Source: Ophiothrix spiculata
Taxonomy: Eukaryota; Echinodermata; Ophiuroidea; Amphilepidida; Ophiotrichidae
Assembly: GCA_000969725.1 (NCBI GenBank)
Contig: JXSR01S005313.1
Strand: one strand, 5' to 3'
DNA: 34,804 nucleotides
Position numbers and translations under genes: made by a program. The notes under the pieces are model-generated. The model saw nothing but the letters and a program-made list of their open reading frames with translations. It made no database searches and was not told the origin of the DNA. Below are positions 1-9,710 of this stretch, in pieces. The number at the start of each line of letters is the position of its first letter. The first letter of the stretch is position 1.

Positions 1-332
1 TGAAAGTGGTAGGTATGTCAGGCGGGAAGCGCCGAAATTGGGGTCTGGTGAACTGATTTTCTGTAAAAAATTGACATTTGAAACCGATTTTGGGGGTCTA
101 GTGAACTGAAATTTTGGCAAAAATAGCCTCCTGAGCTGAAAATTTTTCACAATTTTTGCAGTTAAAGCTAAAATTTTGTAATTTTTCTCAAAAACGGGGT
201 CAAAAGAACTGAATCATGCTGAAAATGGGGATCTAGTGAGCGGCCTGGCGGCCTGAAAAAGGGGATCTTGACCGCCGGACATATGTACCATGCCCTCATA
301 TGTGAGTGCCCCCCCCCCCCCCCCCCCCGGGG
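1..332. mobile_element. Dispersed repeat end finishing in a C20-GGGG tip
   Basis: The segment has a repeated internal phrase (ggtctagtgaactga and variants at about 40-60, 95-115 and 225-240). It ends in ATATGTGAGTG followed by 20 C (309-328) and GGGG. The same kind of terminus, TATATGTGAGTA then CCCCCCGGG, ends the repeat near 9620-9636, so this looks like one end of a dispersed non-autonomous DNA element whose other end lies before the window. No coding capacity is visible. The assignment to a mobile element is inferred from the shared terminus; the superfamily is unknown. Confidence 0.45.
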
Positions 333-467
333 AAAAATGCTTCTTTATAACAGGCCTTTTCTTGTATCAGATTTTGTTATTTATATTTGATACTGTATAA
401 TAACCCAACCTATATTAACACCATAATATCCTTGGAAATTCTCATATAAAAATGGCTATTTTGCTTC
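333..467. other. Unassigned AT-rich spacer
   Basis: No ORF, repeat or RNA-like structure could be recognised here. Confidence 0.4.
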
Positions 468-541
468 ATCGACCTTAGGATTTGAACCCGGGACATCTCG
501 CATCCCAATCCAAAGTAAAGCAAGACCAAGCCATGCCTATA
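468..541 (-). repeat. tRNA-derived SINE-like or tRNA pseudogene relic
   Basis: On the minus strand an A-box-like TGGCTTGGTCT (523-533) lies about 45 nt upstream of a B-box-like GGTTCAAATCC (478-488), which is the spacing of a tRNA promoter. The stretch GATGCGAGATGTCCCGGG just before the B box closely resembles the anticodon arm and T arm of eukaryotic tRNA-Ala(TGC). The D stem and acceptor stem do not pair well, so this is not a functional tRNA. It is more likely the head of an old tRNA-derived SINE or a tRNA pseudogene. No poly-A or tail repeat was recognised downstream. Confidence 0.42.
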
Positions 542-1270
542 AAAACTCTGTTCACAGTCTACTTTCTAACAAAAGGGTGTTTTTTGTTTTGGCAGAAGTA
601 GGATCACAAATAACCATTTTATTGTATTCAGGTGATTATTTCAACATTTCAAAGAGTGTAATGAAATGGATTATGTTCTTTCTTGGTCATCCTAATTATG
701 AACAAATATATTTTAGTGAAAAAACTACCTGAAACTTTCATCCCATTTCACATTTTTGGATTAAACCAAGAAGACCAGATACTACATGATGCAAGTTTTT
801 ACGACTTATAGCGTAAGTGAATGAACTATTTTTTGACTGGAGCCAATCCTTGCATGTCCAGTGCAATTTGCTGATGACATCAGTTAATCAGCTGGTATGG
901 CTTACGATCTAGTCTCTGCGGTGTACATATCCATTCTAATCCATCACTGGCCAGTGTTACAAGTGCCATTGAAGAGTTGTATAGATTTAGCAGATGTAGA
1001 TTTTAACATTACCGGTTTATAAGAATTGACGCAAATTTGACCAATATTTTGATGATGAATCAATTTTTTGTGTTTCCTGTACCATAATGCTTGCATGTTA
1101 CCAGTAGCTTATAAGCTTATAAGCACAATGATTCTCATTTGAGGGGGCAAATAGAGGCAAGACAAATTTGCAGGGGGGGATGGAAAAAGTTCTTTGCAGA
1201 CACAAAGTACACCTCAAATTATTCCATGTAGCAAATTGCCAAAATATTGCTTAAAATAAAAAAAACAATA
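542..1270. other. Unassigned AT-rich region
   Basis: No convincing coding frame, inverted-repeat element or RNA gene is visible. A short G-rich patch (GGGGGGG at about 1173-1179) occurs near 1140-1185. Confidence 0.4.
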
Positions 1271-1316
1271 TTTTCCGTGAAAATTTGTGCTAATTTTCCG
1301 TGAAAATTTGTGCTAA
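1271..1316. repeat. Two-copy 23-bp direct tandem repeat
   Basis: A 23-bp unit beginning TTTTCCGTGAAAATTTG occurs at 1271-1293 and is repeated exactly at 1294-1316. No function is apparent. Confidence 0.85.
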
Positions 1317-1454
1317 TTTTCAGAGTTTTTCTTATATATTTTTGAAAATTTTGAAAATAAACCCATTAAGGACCAGATTTTTTAACACTATCATCAACAT
1401 CGTACTACATATAGAAACTTTACGACTTTCTTGATTTCATTTGGATGTCGATGG

Positions 1455-1459
1455 GAGGG

Positions 1460-1490
<31 letters not shown>

Positions 1491-1518
1491 CGGGGGGGGG
1501 GGGGGGGGGGGGGGGGGG
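1455..1518 (+). repeat. Very long poly-G tract (G30-C-G27)
   Basis: After GGGAGGGC the plus strand carries 30 G (1461-1490), one C, then 27 G (1492-1518). A run of this length can form G-quadruplexes and is difficult to replicate and sequence, so its assembled length is uncertain. Downstream GAGGAGCACACC recalls the G-run plus GTGCTCC tip of the element at 10974, so the tract may be an expanded transposon tip. That link is inference. Proline-rich and glycine-rich translations of this tract are artefacts. Confidence 0.9.
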
Positions 1519-1796
1519 TTATGAGAGGAGCACACCTTTTACCACCACCCCTACTCCTACAATTTCTTTTTTTGTTTGGTAAAATAGTATCTAAAATTAG
1601 CAAAATCAATGTTTTTGATTTATATAGTTTATAAAGTTTGCTTTAAGAAAATGTGAATAGACTATACTTTTCAATTTCAAATGTTTTGATGGGTCAGGTC
1701 TACAGACTTTTTTAATAAAGAGATTGCCAAGATTTGTAAAAGTCTAAAAATCGATTCTTGTCGTAACAACTACAATACCAGAAGGCACTTTACTTT
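1519..1796. other. Unassigned AT-rich region
   Basis: No gene or repeat recognised between the G tract and the following tandem duplication. Confidence 0.4.
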
Positions 1797-1938
1797 GTCC
1801 AAGTATGGACAAGACTTGCTGTCAGTCTAACATGGTATAATAAGCCCAAGACTTGAGGCATTAGTCCAGTCCGGACAAGACTTGATGGCAGTCTAGTATG
1901 TAGAACATGGTGTAATAAGTCCGATACTAGAGGCATTC
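1797..1938. repeat. Two-copy imperfect tandem repeat (67 and 75 bp)
   Basis: Unit 1 (1797-1863) and unit 2 (1864-1938) share GGACAAGACTTG, GCAGTCTA or similar, ACATGGTRTAATAAG and GAGGCATT in the same order. They differ by substitutions and an 8-bp length change. No coding capacity is supported. Confidence 0.7.
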
Positions 1939-2578
1939 GTACAATATCATCTGCTCCATTACAACCCATGGGTAGTGAGTTACATCTTGTTTTCTTCCGA
2001 ATCTTACGACAGGTGCTCCTCTATAGAATATATAAGAAAATGCTGCAAATTGGTGTCGGTTTGATAACCTTAGATGTAGGCAGAACTAGAACTGTGCTGT
2101 GTATGGAAGCTTTTATTAGACAACCAGTGGCATCGTTTGTTGAAATTAGGTTAGGTAATAAAAAGGAATCTTTGAAAATGCTTTTTGATTGTCTTGCTAG
2201 ACAGCGTCTTTTATTATTATAGACAGACGGTGTCTTTATCATTACAGACAGTTTGTAAACAACTGTACATTTCAATAAATAATATTTCTCTTGATGTTCC
2301 ATAATACAAGTAATACTAAGGATTCAATAATTGTCTGATGATCCAATACAGTGTGAAACTCAGGAGCAATTTTTACTCATGTGATGATAAATTTTACGCA
2401 GTACATTCTGCACGAAGGTCTAATGTTTGATTTATCACAACGTAGCTATAGCTTACCTTTTGGATGTTTTTCTCCAAACTTTCTCTTGCACCTGCTCAGC
2501 CGCAATACTAAACATGTGGGTGTACTGGGGTCTTCTATTCAAGTTAGCACTCGGAAAACATACATTATCTGCTGTTAG
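1939..2578. other. Region with short overlapping ORFs on both strands, no supported gene
   Basis: ORFs of 84 codons (plus, 1968-2222) and 93 codons (minus, 2021-2302) overlap here. Neither shows a recognisable motif. TTATTATTATAGACAGACGG and TCATTACAGACAG form a short imperfect local repeat. I do not call a gene. Confidence 0.35.
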
Positions 2579-3090
2579 CGAAATGAATTGCAGTTATCTG
2601 CTATCTACTGCTGAAAGCAAAATTAATTGCAGTTATCTGCTATCTACTGCTAATAGCAAAATGAATTGCAGATAACTGATATCTACTGCTGATAGCAAAA
2701 ATAAATTGCAGTTATCTGCTGTCTACTGCTGATAGCAAAATGAATTGCAGGTATCTGCTATCTACTACTGATAGTAAAATGAATTGCAGTTATCTGCTAT
2801 CTACTGCTGATAGCAAAATGAATTGCAGTTATCTGCTATCTACTGCTGGTAGCAAAATAAATTGCAGTTATCTGCTATCTACTGCTGATAGCAAAATGAA
2901 CTGCAGTTATCTGCTATCTACTGCTGATAGCAAAATAAATTGCAGATATCTGCTATCTACTGCTGATAGCAAAATAAATTGCAGTTATCTGCTATCTACT
3001 GCTAATAGCAAAATAAATTGCAGTTATCTGCTATCTACTGCTGATAGCAAAAATAAATTGCAGTTACCTGCTGTCTACTGCTGGTAGCAC
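2579..3090. repeat. Minisatellite, about 13 copies of a 39/40-bp hairpin-forming unit
   Basis: The monomer begins AAATGAATTGCAGTTATCTG and recurs about 13 times. The period is 39 bp, with two 40-bp steps where one extra A is present (near 2700 and 3050). Inside nearly every unit TGCTATC is followed after 7 nt (TACTGCT) by its reverse complement GATAGCA, so each monomer can fold into a stem-loop. Because 39 is divisible by 3, the array reads open over long stretches (13-residue periodic peptide beginning MNCSYLLSTADSK). The two single-base insertions change frame, so translation is not supported. Confidence 0.95.
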
Positions 3091-4150
3091 CATCTGTAGT
3101 ATAGCTTATATCTACTATTGAAGATTGAATATGGCTTTTATTCCATTTGTTTGTCTTAGTTTTTGTAAGTTACAGTGTGGTTTTGGATATGGGTTGTGAT
3201 TATATCTGGCCTTTATGGTCTTTCAATCATATCCCCCTTTGATTTGATTTAATTGTATTTTAAACATTGTATATATTGTTTTAAGCAAGATAAAACCAAA
3301 TGAATGAACAAATATCCTCAGCAGAAGAAAATGCAAAATAAGTAATGAAATGACAACAAAATGAAACTAAGTTAAATAGTTAAGCTGAAATTAACTTATT
3401 ATATTGTCAGGTTTTCATGTATTTTAAATATCTGTGTGAACTTGAAATCATAGTTTGAATTCATCTATTATGTAGATGCATGTCCATTGAGGAAATGGGA
3501 TACAGAGTCATATAGCTTCCATCAGCTGGTGGGTTTTAATTTGAATGGACATGAACTGTTTCTTTGTGCTAAACTAACATTAGATATTTCATCTGATTGG
3601 ACGTATCTGATTGACATTTCAGCAACATCTATTTTCTCACAAAACTTACCACTCCTTTAAACAAGATGATTCAAGTTGAGCATCCCCAATCACCCATATC
3701 ACTTTCAATGTCAAAGCCATTGACCAGTATATTCATATAATCTTCTTGACATCGTGTCTTCAGGATTTAGAACCTGATATTTAGCGAGTGATCGGTTAGA
3801 TTCCTCCGACGTGATCAGTTTACATGGGATGTATTTCTCTGGGTAATGGAATTTGACTATGTCAAAACATAGCAACATCATTTGATATAAATGTTGTTTC
3901 AAATTTCTTTTACCATACTCCTTTTTATTTTTCATTGTTGTGCTAAAGCATTTGCAGAGACCAGCTTTTAGGTATCTCTGACTATTTAGGAAAGGATCAA
4001 CTGGGAAATAGGGTTAAAACCTTGGTTGTTCCAGATGAAAATGCAAATTTTTCCTAGGTTAAAATCTGGGTTAAAGTTATTACAGATTATATTGAAAATT
4101 TGTCCTAATCCTGCAAATTTTTTGTTACGTGAGCATTAAACATTTTATGT
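3091..4150. other. Unassigned AT-rich region, no supported gene
   Basis: A 74-codon minus-strand ORF (3711-3935) has no recognisable motif and no codon signal that I can defend. Two short phrases around GGTTAAA (4010-4080) recur locally. Nothing else was recognised. Confidence 0.35.
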
Positions 4151-4285
4151 AGTATTTTACCCCAAATTACACCGAAAATGAACATTATGATGGTGTTTTG
4201 TGGTTTGGGGGACCTTTTGTGGACCTTTTCGTACTTCTAAGTGAACCTTTTTATACCTTGTCAACCCCCCCCCCCAAATGCAGAC
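4151..4285. repeat. Possible C-run dispersed repeat fragment
   Basis: GGGGGACCTTTTGTGGACC is followed by a similar GTGAACC phrase and then C11 (about 4265-4275). The phrase structure (repeated ggacctttt or gtgaacc, then a C run) resembles the repeat ends at 1-332 and 9470-9636. No boundaries can be fixed. Confidence 0.25.
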
Positions 4286-4459
4286 CTGCAAAAACCCATT
4301 CTTGCATTTTTCATTCCATACTACAGTCCAGAAAGTTGTTTTTTTTCCATATTTGTTTAGAACTTTGTAAATTCTTTGGTTTTCTTTCACTTAGATTAAG
4401 TCTTCCGTAGGTTAAGATGGCAAGATATAAATGATTTTAGCAGGAAGCTTTAAAAATTA

Positions 4460-4685
4460 AGGTGTGTTTACACTGTGACATATTGGGGGTAACGGCAAGC
4501 AACGTAGACCTGCGTATTGCAGTTTTGAATTTTACGCTCGTCATCGTTAGTTAAAGTCAGTTAACGCTCACACACGCTGCTAGCTACGCACACTATTATA
4601 ACTATCAGTCGCTTTCACTTACAACCTTTTAGTTGCAAATACGTTATCCTACGTCGAAAAAAGCTGTCGCAGTGTAAACGCACCA
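4460..4685. mobile_element. MITE with TTA target duplication, PIF/Harbinger-like
   Basis: The left end GGTGTGTTTACACTGTGACA (4461-4480) and the reverse complement of the right end, GGTGCGTTTACACTGCGACA, match at 18 of 20 positions. The 226-bp element is flanked by TTA at 4457-4459 and again at 4686-4688. A 3-bp TTA/TAA duplication is characteristic of PIF/Harbinger transposons, and GTGTTTACAC-type tips are common in their non-autonomous derivatives. There is no ORF, so it would have depended on a transposase encoded elsewhere. Confidence 0.8.
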
Positions 4686-4739
4686 TTAGCAGTCAATGCA
4701 GAAATAGGTTTTAGAATGTTTTACAAGCTTCCTCCCTAA

Positions 4740-4993
4740 GGGCTGTGTCACACATTAATGTATAGACCCGAACATACGCCTAATATACTTATTCCAAATT
4801 TATTTTATACATTGTTGTTTATATGTTTTCGGAAGTACGTTCAACATGTTATGCGTACAGTTGTGTCCGTTATGTGTACATTTAATCTGTTGTCCATACA
4901 GTGGAGTCTGTGTGGCACATGTTTAGTATGTGAAACTTTTGTATTTTATGCGTACATTATGCTCTATACGTTGATGTGTGCAACTGAGTCTTA
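4740..4993. mobile_element. Second MITE candidate with imperfect inverted ends and TAA flanks
   Basis: Left end GGGCTGTGTCACACATTAAT (from 4740) and the reverse complement of the right end, AGACTCAGTTGCACACATC, are similar. They align with a 2-bp offset, and further matching follows through a GTATAGA block. TAA lies immediately outside each end in direct orientation. It begins only about 50 bp after the preceding MITE. Shared size class and a 3-bp A/T flank suggest the same superfamily, but the ends are more diverged and the call is weaker. Confidence 0.5.
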
Positions 4994-5312
4994 AATTCAC
5001 ATTAAGATTAACATGCATCATGGGATTGGGATACCAATATACAGGTGCATGCTGGTAGATTGTTTTCTCCACCCCATGTGTCATCTTTTGCACGCATTCC
5101 TTCATATCTAGTCCGATTCGCTGCATTCCACCATTAACAGTTACAATCCATAGCATGAGTGATAGAGAGAAAAGGAAATCAGCACAGACAGTGCTGGATG
5201 GGTCTAGCCTGCCTCGATTGGGGAAACGCAAATTGAAATGGATCTGAACATAAGTAGCACTGACAATGATGGGAGAGACAATGTATAGCGATATGAAGTG
5301 TGGCAGAGCCAT
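4923..5312 (-). CDS. Unidentified minus-strand ORF, possible exon, hydrophobic N-terminus
   Basis: The 129-codon frame starts with ATG (5310-5312). The first part is hydrophobic (MALPHFISLYIVSPIIVSA), a second hydrophobic stretch lies at about residues 46-60 (FLFSLSLMLWIVTVNGG), and between them is a polar arginine/asparagine loop. That would fit a small membrane-protein segment. The last 20-25 codons read into the right end of the adjacent MITE, so if this is coding the true exon must end before about 4993; several GT dinucleotides could serve as donors. I do not recognise the family. Base composition is somewhat less AT-rich than its surroundings. It may equally be a chance ORF. Confidence 0.2.
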   Translation of the reverse strand: MALPHFISLYIVSPIIVSATYVQIHFNLRFPNRGRLDPSSTVCADFLFSLSLMLWIVTVNGGMQRIGLDMKECVQKMTHGVEKTIYQHAPVYWYPNPMMHVNLNVNLRLSCTHQRIEHNVRIKYKSFTY

Positions 5313-5452
5313 GTCTTGATGCTATTTTACTTCTTGATTTCTAAATCCGTTTAGGTCAATTCTAACTTCATCTTATCCATGCATATTTTCAGCTTTAACA
5401 CGTTTTAAGCTTTGACTGCGCACTTTCGTGCGACATCTTCTGTTTCGTACTG

Positions 5453-6080
5453 AATGTTTTTGATATACTCTGTTTATCTTTCCTCTCTTCATGTCATTTC
5501 TGTCCTTACATCACATTCCTGTTCTACTTCTTGGGCTATGTTCTTCCTTTTGTGGTCCTATATCACATGTTTGCTCCATTTTTGGGGCTATTTTCTCTAC
5601 CATTCCCCTCTGTCTAACCAAGGCTTTTATTCCATTTACTGTTTTCTATGTAAGTAACAGTGAACCCTAGAGCTAGCTACGTTGTTGTGCGTTCACTTAA
5701 TTTTCTATATTTCCATTTATTGAATGTATTCCATAAATTGATCATAAAAAGGGATTCTATTTTAAAAGGTAGACTTGGCATGCAGTTAATTTTGTTTAAA
5801 TTGTGGGGATAAATTATATATTTGAAGCAACATCCTTGTTTCTGGTGTTTCACTATTGTATAAATGTTACTTTTTCAAATTATACATAGCTGTAAGTTCA
5901 TTTTATGAAACTGCTGCCTAAGTATGCCAATACATGTATTAAATTTAGGAGAAAAGCAATTAGTGGAATTCAATTTTTGGGAAATATTAAATTTGAGCTA
6001 TGTGGTTAATGAAGAAATAAATAATAGGGGTTGTAAGCATAAACCTTTTAACAAGTTCTTATGTTAGATCTGTTTATATT
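5453..6080. repeat. Direct segmental duplication, copy A
   Basis: About 0.6 kb here recurs at 6455-7085 about 1 kb downstream in the same orientation. The most conserved block (5463-5640, beginning CTGTTTATCTTTCCTCTC) is nearly identical; the rest is diverged by substitutions and small indels. Copy A contains CTATGTAAGTAACAG (about 5646-5660), a consensus-quality splice donor that is lost in copy B. All three plus-strand frames of the block stay open for 50-70 codons because it is T-rich, so coding cannot be inferred from openness. Confidence 0.85.
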
Positions 6081-6454
6081 TAACATCATGTCTGACTGCA
6101 TGCCAATGCCTTTATGTAATGGCTCACCCAGAAAAAGGTGACTTTGCAACAAAACACTTTTCAAGAAACTGGTGAAAATAGACAACAAAAAATACAGAAA
6201 ATAATAAGAATTTTCAGCAGATTTTCTATTTGTAAACTTTGATCACCTCAATCAATTTCAACAAGTAAGATGTCATTCTAAAGCTTAGAGAATGATGTAA
6301 CAGATGAAATGATAAAATCAAAACTGATATCATCTGCAAAGTGTGGTTTATGTTTCTTGATTTGAGGTCTAATCATGTGTCTAATGATGTCTAAAATGCA
6401 TTAAGCTTTTGGGGGAAATACACAATTCTATATGCATTTATTTCTTACTTAGCA
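6081..6454. other. Spacer between duplicated copies
   Basis: This stretch lies between the two copies of the direct duplication. I found no counterpart for it elsewhere in the window and no gene. Confidence 0.45.
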
Positions 6455-7085
6455 AGTTTGATGTACTTTGTTTATCTTTCCTCTCTTCATGTCATTTCTG
6501 TCCTTACATCACATTCCTGTTCTACTTCTTGGGTTATGTTCATCCTTTTGTGGTCCTATATCACATGTTTGCTCCATTTTTGGGGCTATTTTCTCTACCA
6601 TTCCCCTCTGTCTAACCAAGGCTTTTATTCATTTAGTGTTTTTAGTGTAACTGTGAACCCTACAGCTATCACTGTCTTCAATTTTCTATATTTCCATTTA
6701 TTGAATGTATTCCATAAATTGATCATAAAAAGGGGTTTTATATTTTAAAAGGTAGACTGGGTATATGTATCATTAATTTTCTGTAAATTGTGGGTGTAAA
6801 TTAAACATCTGAAGCAGCATCCCTTTTCTGGCATTGTGTAAATGTTTCCTTTTTACAAATTGTAAACATCTGTACGTTCATGAAACTGCTGACTAAATAT
6901 TCATGTCAATACATGTGGAAAATTTAAGAGAGAAGCAATTAGTAGAATTTAAAATGCATGGAAAATATTAAGTTGATATGTGGTTAACGAAAAAATAAAT
7001 ATAAGGTTTGTAAGAAAAAACTTTGAAATAAGTTTATGCTAGTCCTGGTTATATTCAACATTACATCTGTATAGTCAATTTGCAT
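6455..7085. repeat. Direct segmental duplication, copy B
   Basis: Counterpart of 5453-6080. Homology runs from TTTATCTTTCCTCTCTTCATG through the shared CCATTTATTGAATGTATTCC block and fades after about 7085. Relative to copy A the GTAAGT donor-like site is replaced by TAGTGTAACTG. Overlapping plus-strand ORFs of 60-96 codons arise in the T-rich block and are not supported as genes. Confidence 0.85.
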
Positions 7086-8189
7086 CTAGATTGTGTATCT
7101 GAAGCAAGATAGATTTGGTGTTAGTTTATTTTTGTAAACTTTGACAATTATTACCCCAAAAAAAATCCCAAATAACTTTGATCCACATTACACATTAAGC
7201 AAAGCATTTTTACCTCATAAATATTTATTAGGCAACTACTGGCTACTGGCTGAGCAATGGCTTTAAATGTTGTACAGTTTGCAAGTGAAAAAAGTATACA
7301 AATGTTTATGTTTTTTTGTATGTCAAGTCAAGTTTCATGCAATCTGACTTATAAAGCTACTATTATCATGTTTCTGAAAAAAATCTGGAAGTACATAATA
7401 TGGTGGATTCAGTGTCTGTAAATGGATATGGCATACCACAACAATGCTGTCAATGTCATTGTTCTGTTGGTATGCTCATCAACAGTTACTGAAGATCACT
7501 AAAAATACATCGATATGTGGGCTGCTCTGGCAAAATGAGAGGAAAGTCACAAATGTATATTTTGAATAAATGGCATCTAAAGAAAAATAGGGTGGAAAAA
7601 GTCAGATTTCGTTTTTTGACATAAAACGCATTCATACATGAGTGTTTAGGCCAAAGATAAAATGAACTCTGTCTCAGCTTCCCGCACGCATATGGTTAAA
7701 CAAATCTACCGCATTTCAAAAAAAAATTAAAAAAAGGGTTTTGGGCCTTACGAACCTTAGACAGAGGTGTTTTTTTTGGGCCTTACCTATATCTAAAGTT
7801 TTGAAGGTCATGCAACTTTGCCGCAAAGTGTAATTATTCACGGTTAATTGATTGCATGTTGCTATTATACACTGTAGTAATCAGTATCTTTGAAATCGGT
7901 TTGCAGCTAATTTTTTTTCCCAATCTATTCAGTGCATTGCATTGGATTTCGATCTCTAAAAGAAGAACGCAGAAAGAAAGTGTGACATATTATATATCAT
8001 TCAAAAGCTGAGATTATAGTGATTTAAATATGTCATAAAACTCAGTTTTTGAAATTTGCGACTTTTCTCTCATTTTGCAATTTTTCTCATATGCTGCATA
8101 TATTGCGATACATAACAATATAATATTTTTGATAAAAATGTTAAAAGTATCTACTTACTTGTGTAGTCTGATTAGTTCTGTTGTCATAA
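7086..8189. other. Unassigned region with one short imperfect hairpin
   Basis: GCATACC at 7433-7439 pairs with GGTATGC at 7469-7475, and ACAATG pairs with CATTGT inside it, giving a bulged stem of about 16 bp near 7433-7475. Two GGGCCTTAC phrases occur at about 7742-7790. No gene or element boundary is supported. Confidence 0.35.
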
Positions 8190-8708
8190 TTAAAGGGGCA
8201 TTGGACAAGTTCAGCATCATCCCCAAACTTTTCCCCAAACATTTTGAGATTTTTGCATCATTTGAAGTATTAGTGGTAATAATGACAGCATGCAAAGTTT
8301 CATTGTCAAATTCAAACCTTATATATAAAATATTTAGATATTCTCTTTTTTTTAATTATTGTTGTCGACAAATACTGGCCTCTATAGTTGAATTTCTAGA
8401 ATTGGCCTTTTCAGGAGATCTAATGAAAATTTAAAATTTCTTTTGCGTTTTCTGCAATCTATGATGTGAAAGGGATGTTTTACAAACAAATCTTTGGCTC
8501 TTTCTCATTGTATAGCATCAATAAATACGTTTAGAGAATAGCCTCATACACAAAATCAACAAATAAAATAAAATTCAAATTTGTGACTTTTTTTGAAGGT
8601 TTTGATCAAATTTTTTTCGATATCTGGTAATTGACTGTTATTTTCTAACATAGGAAGTGTAAATCATCCACAAACAAAATTTCAAAATGTTGTCCAATTT
8701 CTCTTTAA
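8190..8708. mobile_element. TTAA-flanked MITE (about 511 bp)
   Basis: TTAA lies at 8190-8193 and 8705-8708. Between them the left tip AGGGGCATTGGACAA and the reverse complement of the right tip AGAGAAATTGGACAA match at 12 of 15 bases. A TTAA target duplication is typical of piggyBac-type elements, but the tip is not a textbook piggyBac tip, so the superfamily is tentative. A 119-codon plus-strand ORF inside (8075-8434) starts outside the element and has no transposase features, so it is not called. The element at 16303-16669 has a related AGGGGCA tip. Confidence 0.65.
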
Positions 8709-8950
8709 CAGTTAATCTCACTGCAGATTCTCTGAAACTCATACATTTTTAGACAAGATCTTATAGGTTCAGAAATCAAAAAGAAATGCTTTTCAAAACC
8801 TTTGTAAAGAAGTAAACTCGGAACAAAAACCTAAATTTTGATCCAGATCTGGAGCGATTACACCATATATGGTTGATATTCTGCACTAACCAGATCAGTT
8901 TTGATTGCATAATATGGTTATTGCACCTCCAGCTTTTATGGGTGCATGTG

Positions 8951-9142
8951 GATTAGAGAATAAAAGATAAGATTTATTGTTTTGCCTGTCATCTATTGTC
9001 TCATAATGGATGGGCGTACATTATTTTGAGTAATGGGTCTTCGCAGGGGGTGCCCATTACGAAAAAATAATGTACGCCTATCCATTATGAGACGATAGAT
9101 GACAGGCAAAACAATAAATCGCCATCTTTTATTCTCATTCTT
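8951..9142. repeat. Foldback element: long near-perfect inverted repeat
   Basis: The left arm (about 8951-9038) and right arm (about 9051-9142) are reverse complements over about 88 bp with only a few mismatches and small indels. They share TTTATTGTTTTGCCTGTCAT and CTCATAATGGAT, and are separated by about 12 nt. A third, directly oriented partial copy of the left arm (CTGTCATCTATCG and CTCATAATGGATGG) lies at about 9278-9305. As RNA or single-stranded DNA this would form a long hairpin. It is best explained as a foldback MITE or snap-back duplication. Confidence 0.9.
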
Positions 9143-9469
9143 AGTCACAAATTTGAGTCATTTATAAACCAAAAATGATGTAAATTATTGCCAAAAACTA
9201 TAAACATTATCATTGGAAAAACGTACACCCCTTGATTTTAAACGCGGGGCTCCACTGCGTTTCACGCTGAACACACTGTCATCTATCGTCTCATAATGGA
9301 TGGCCAAAAATCCTTATTAGGAAGTAAAATCGCACTCAGTGATTAAGAATTGAAGGTATACAACTTTCCGTGATGTAATCTACATTAGTAGAATCTACAT
9401 TGCTAGCTCACCGCAAAAAGCAATAGAAGTGGCTAGAAAAATGAACACTGTTTGCAAAGGTAACAATTT
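9143..9469. other. Flank of the foldback with a third partial arm copy
   Basis: Apart from the partial arm repeat at about 9278-9305 and a GC-richer patch (about 9240-9275), nothing was recognised. Confidence 0.4.
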
Positions 9470-9636
9470 GTTGACCCTTTTTGGGACCATTTTAGCATAT
9501 TTTCTTGAAAATGTGACCCATGTTTAGGGATTTTGGTGCTAAAAATTGGGACCCATGTTTAGGGATTTTTTGTGAAAAAGCGACCCATTCCAGTGGCACA
9601 TCCCCGTATACCTTATATATGTGAGTACCCCCCGGG
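9470..9636. mobile_element. Dispersed repeat end with CCCCCCGGG tip
   Basis: GGGACCCATGTTTAGGGATTT and a very similar GTGACCCATGTTTAGGG phrase occur in tandem (about 9518-9570). They are followed by TATATATGTGAGTACCCCCCGGG ending near 9636. The terminus matches that at 290-332. No opposite end was found upstream, so the copy is probably truncated. Neither strand shows a plausible protein. Confidence 0.5.
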
Positions 9637-9710
9637 CTTAATACATGACTAAAAGATGGTGGTATGCCGATTCTCCCTTTTAAATTCCTTGGACACAAAG
9701 AACTGTTTGC

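Noticed and set aside
1394..1634. Proline-rich and glycine-rich ORFs on opposite strands
   Set aside because: They are translations of the poly-G tract at 1461-1518; homopolymers stay open in all frames.
2427..3087. Periodic peptide with a 13-residue repeat as a possible repeat protein
   Set aside because: The 39-bp period keeps any frame open, but two single-base insertions break the frame and the flanks give no start or splice context; a minisatellite explains it.
5454..6748. Paired ORFs in the 0.6-kb duplication as a hydrophobic duplicated protein
   Set aside because: The block is T-rich and open in all three plus frames, so no single frame is favoured, and the copy B frames run on after copy A stops.
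8075..8434. 119-codon plus-strand ORF
   Set aside because: It straddles the boundary of the TTAA-flanked MITE and has no recognisable motif or biased codon use.
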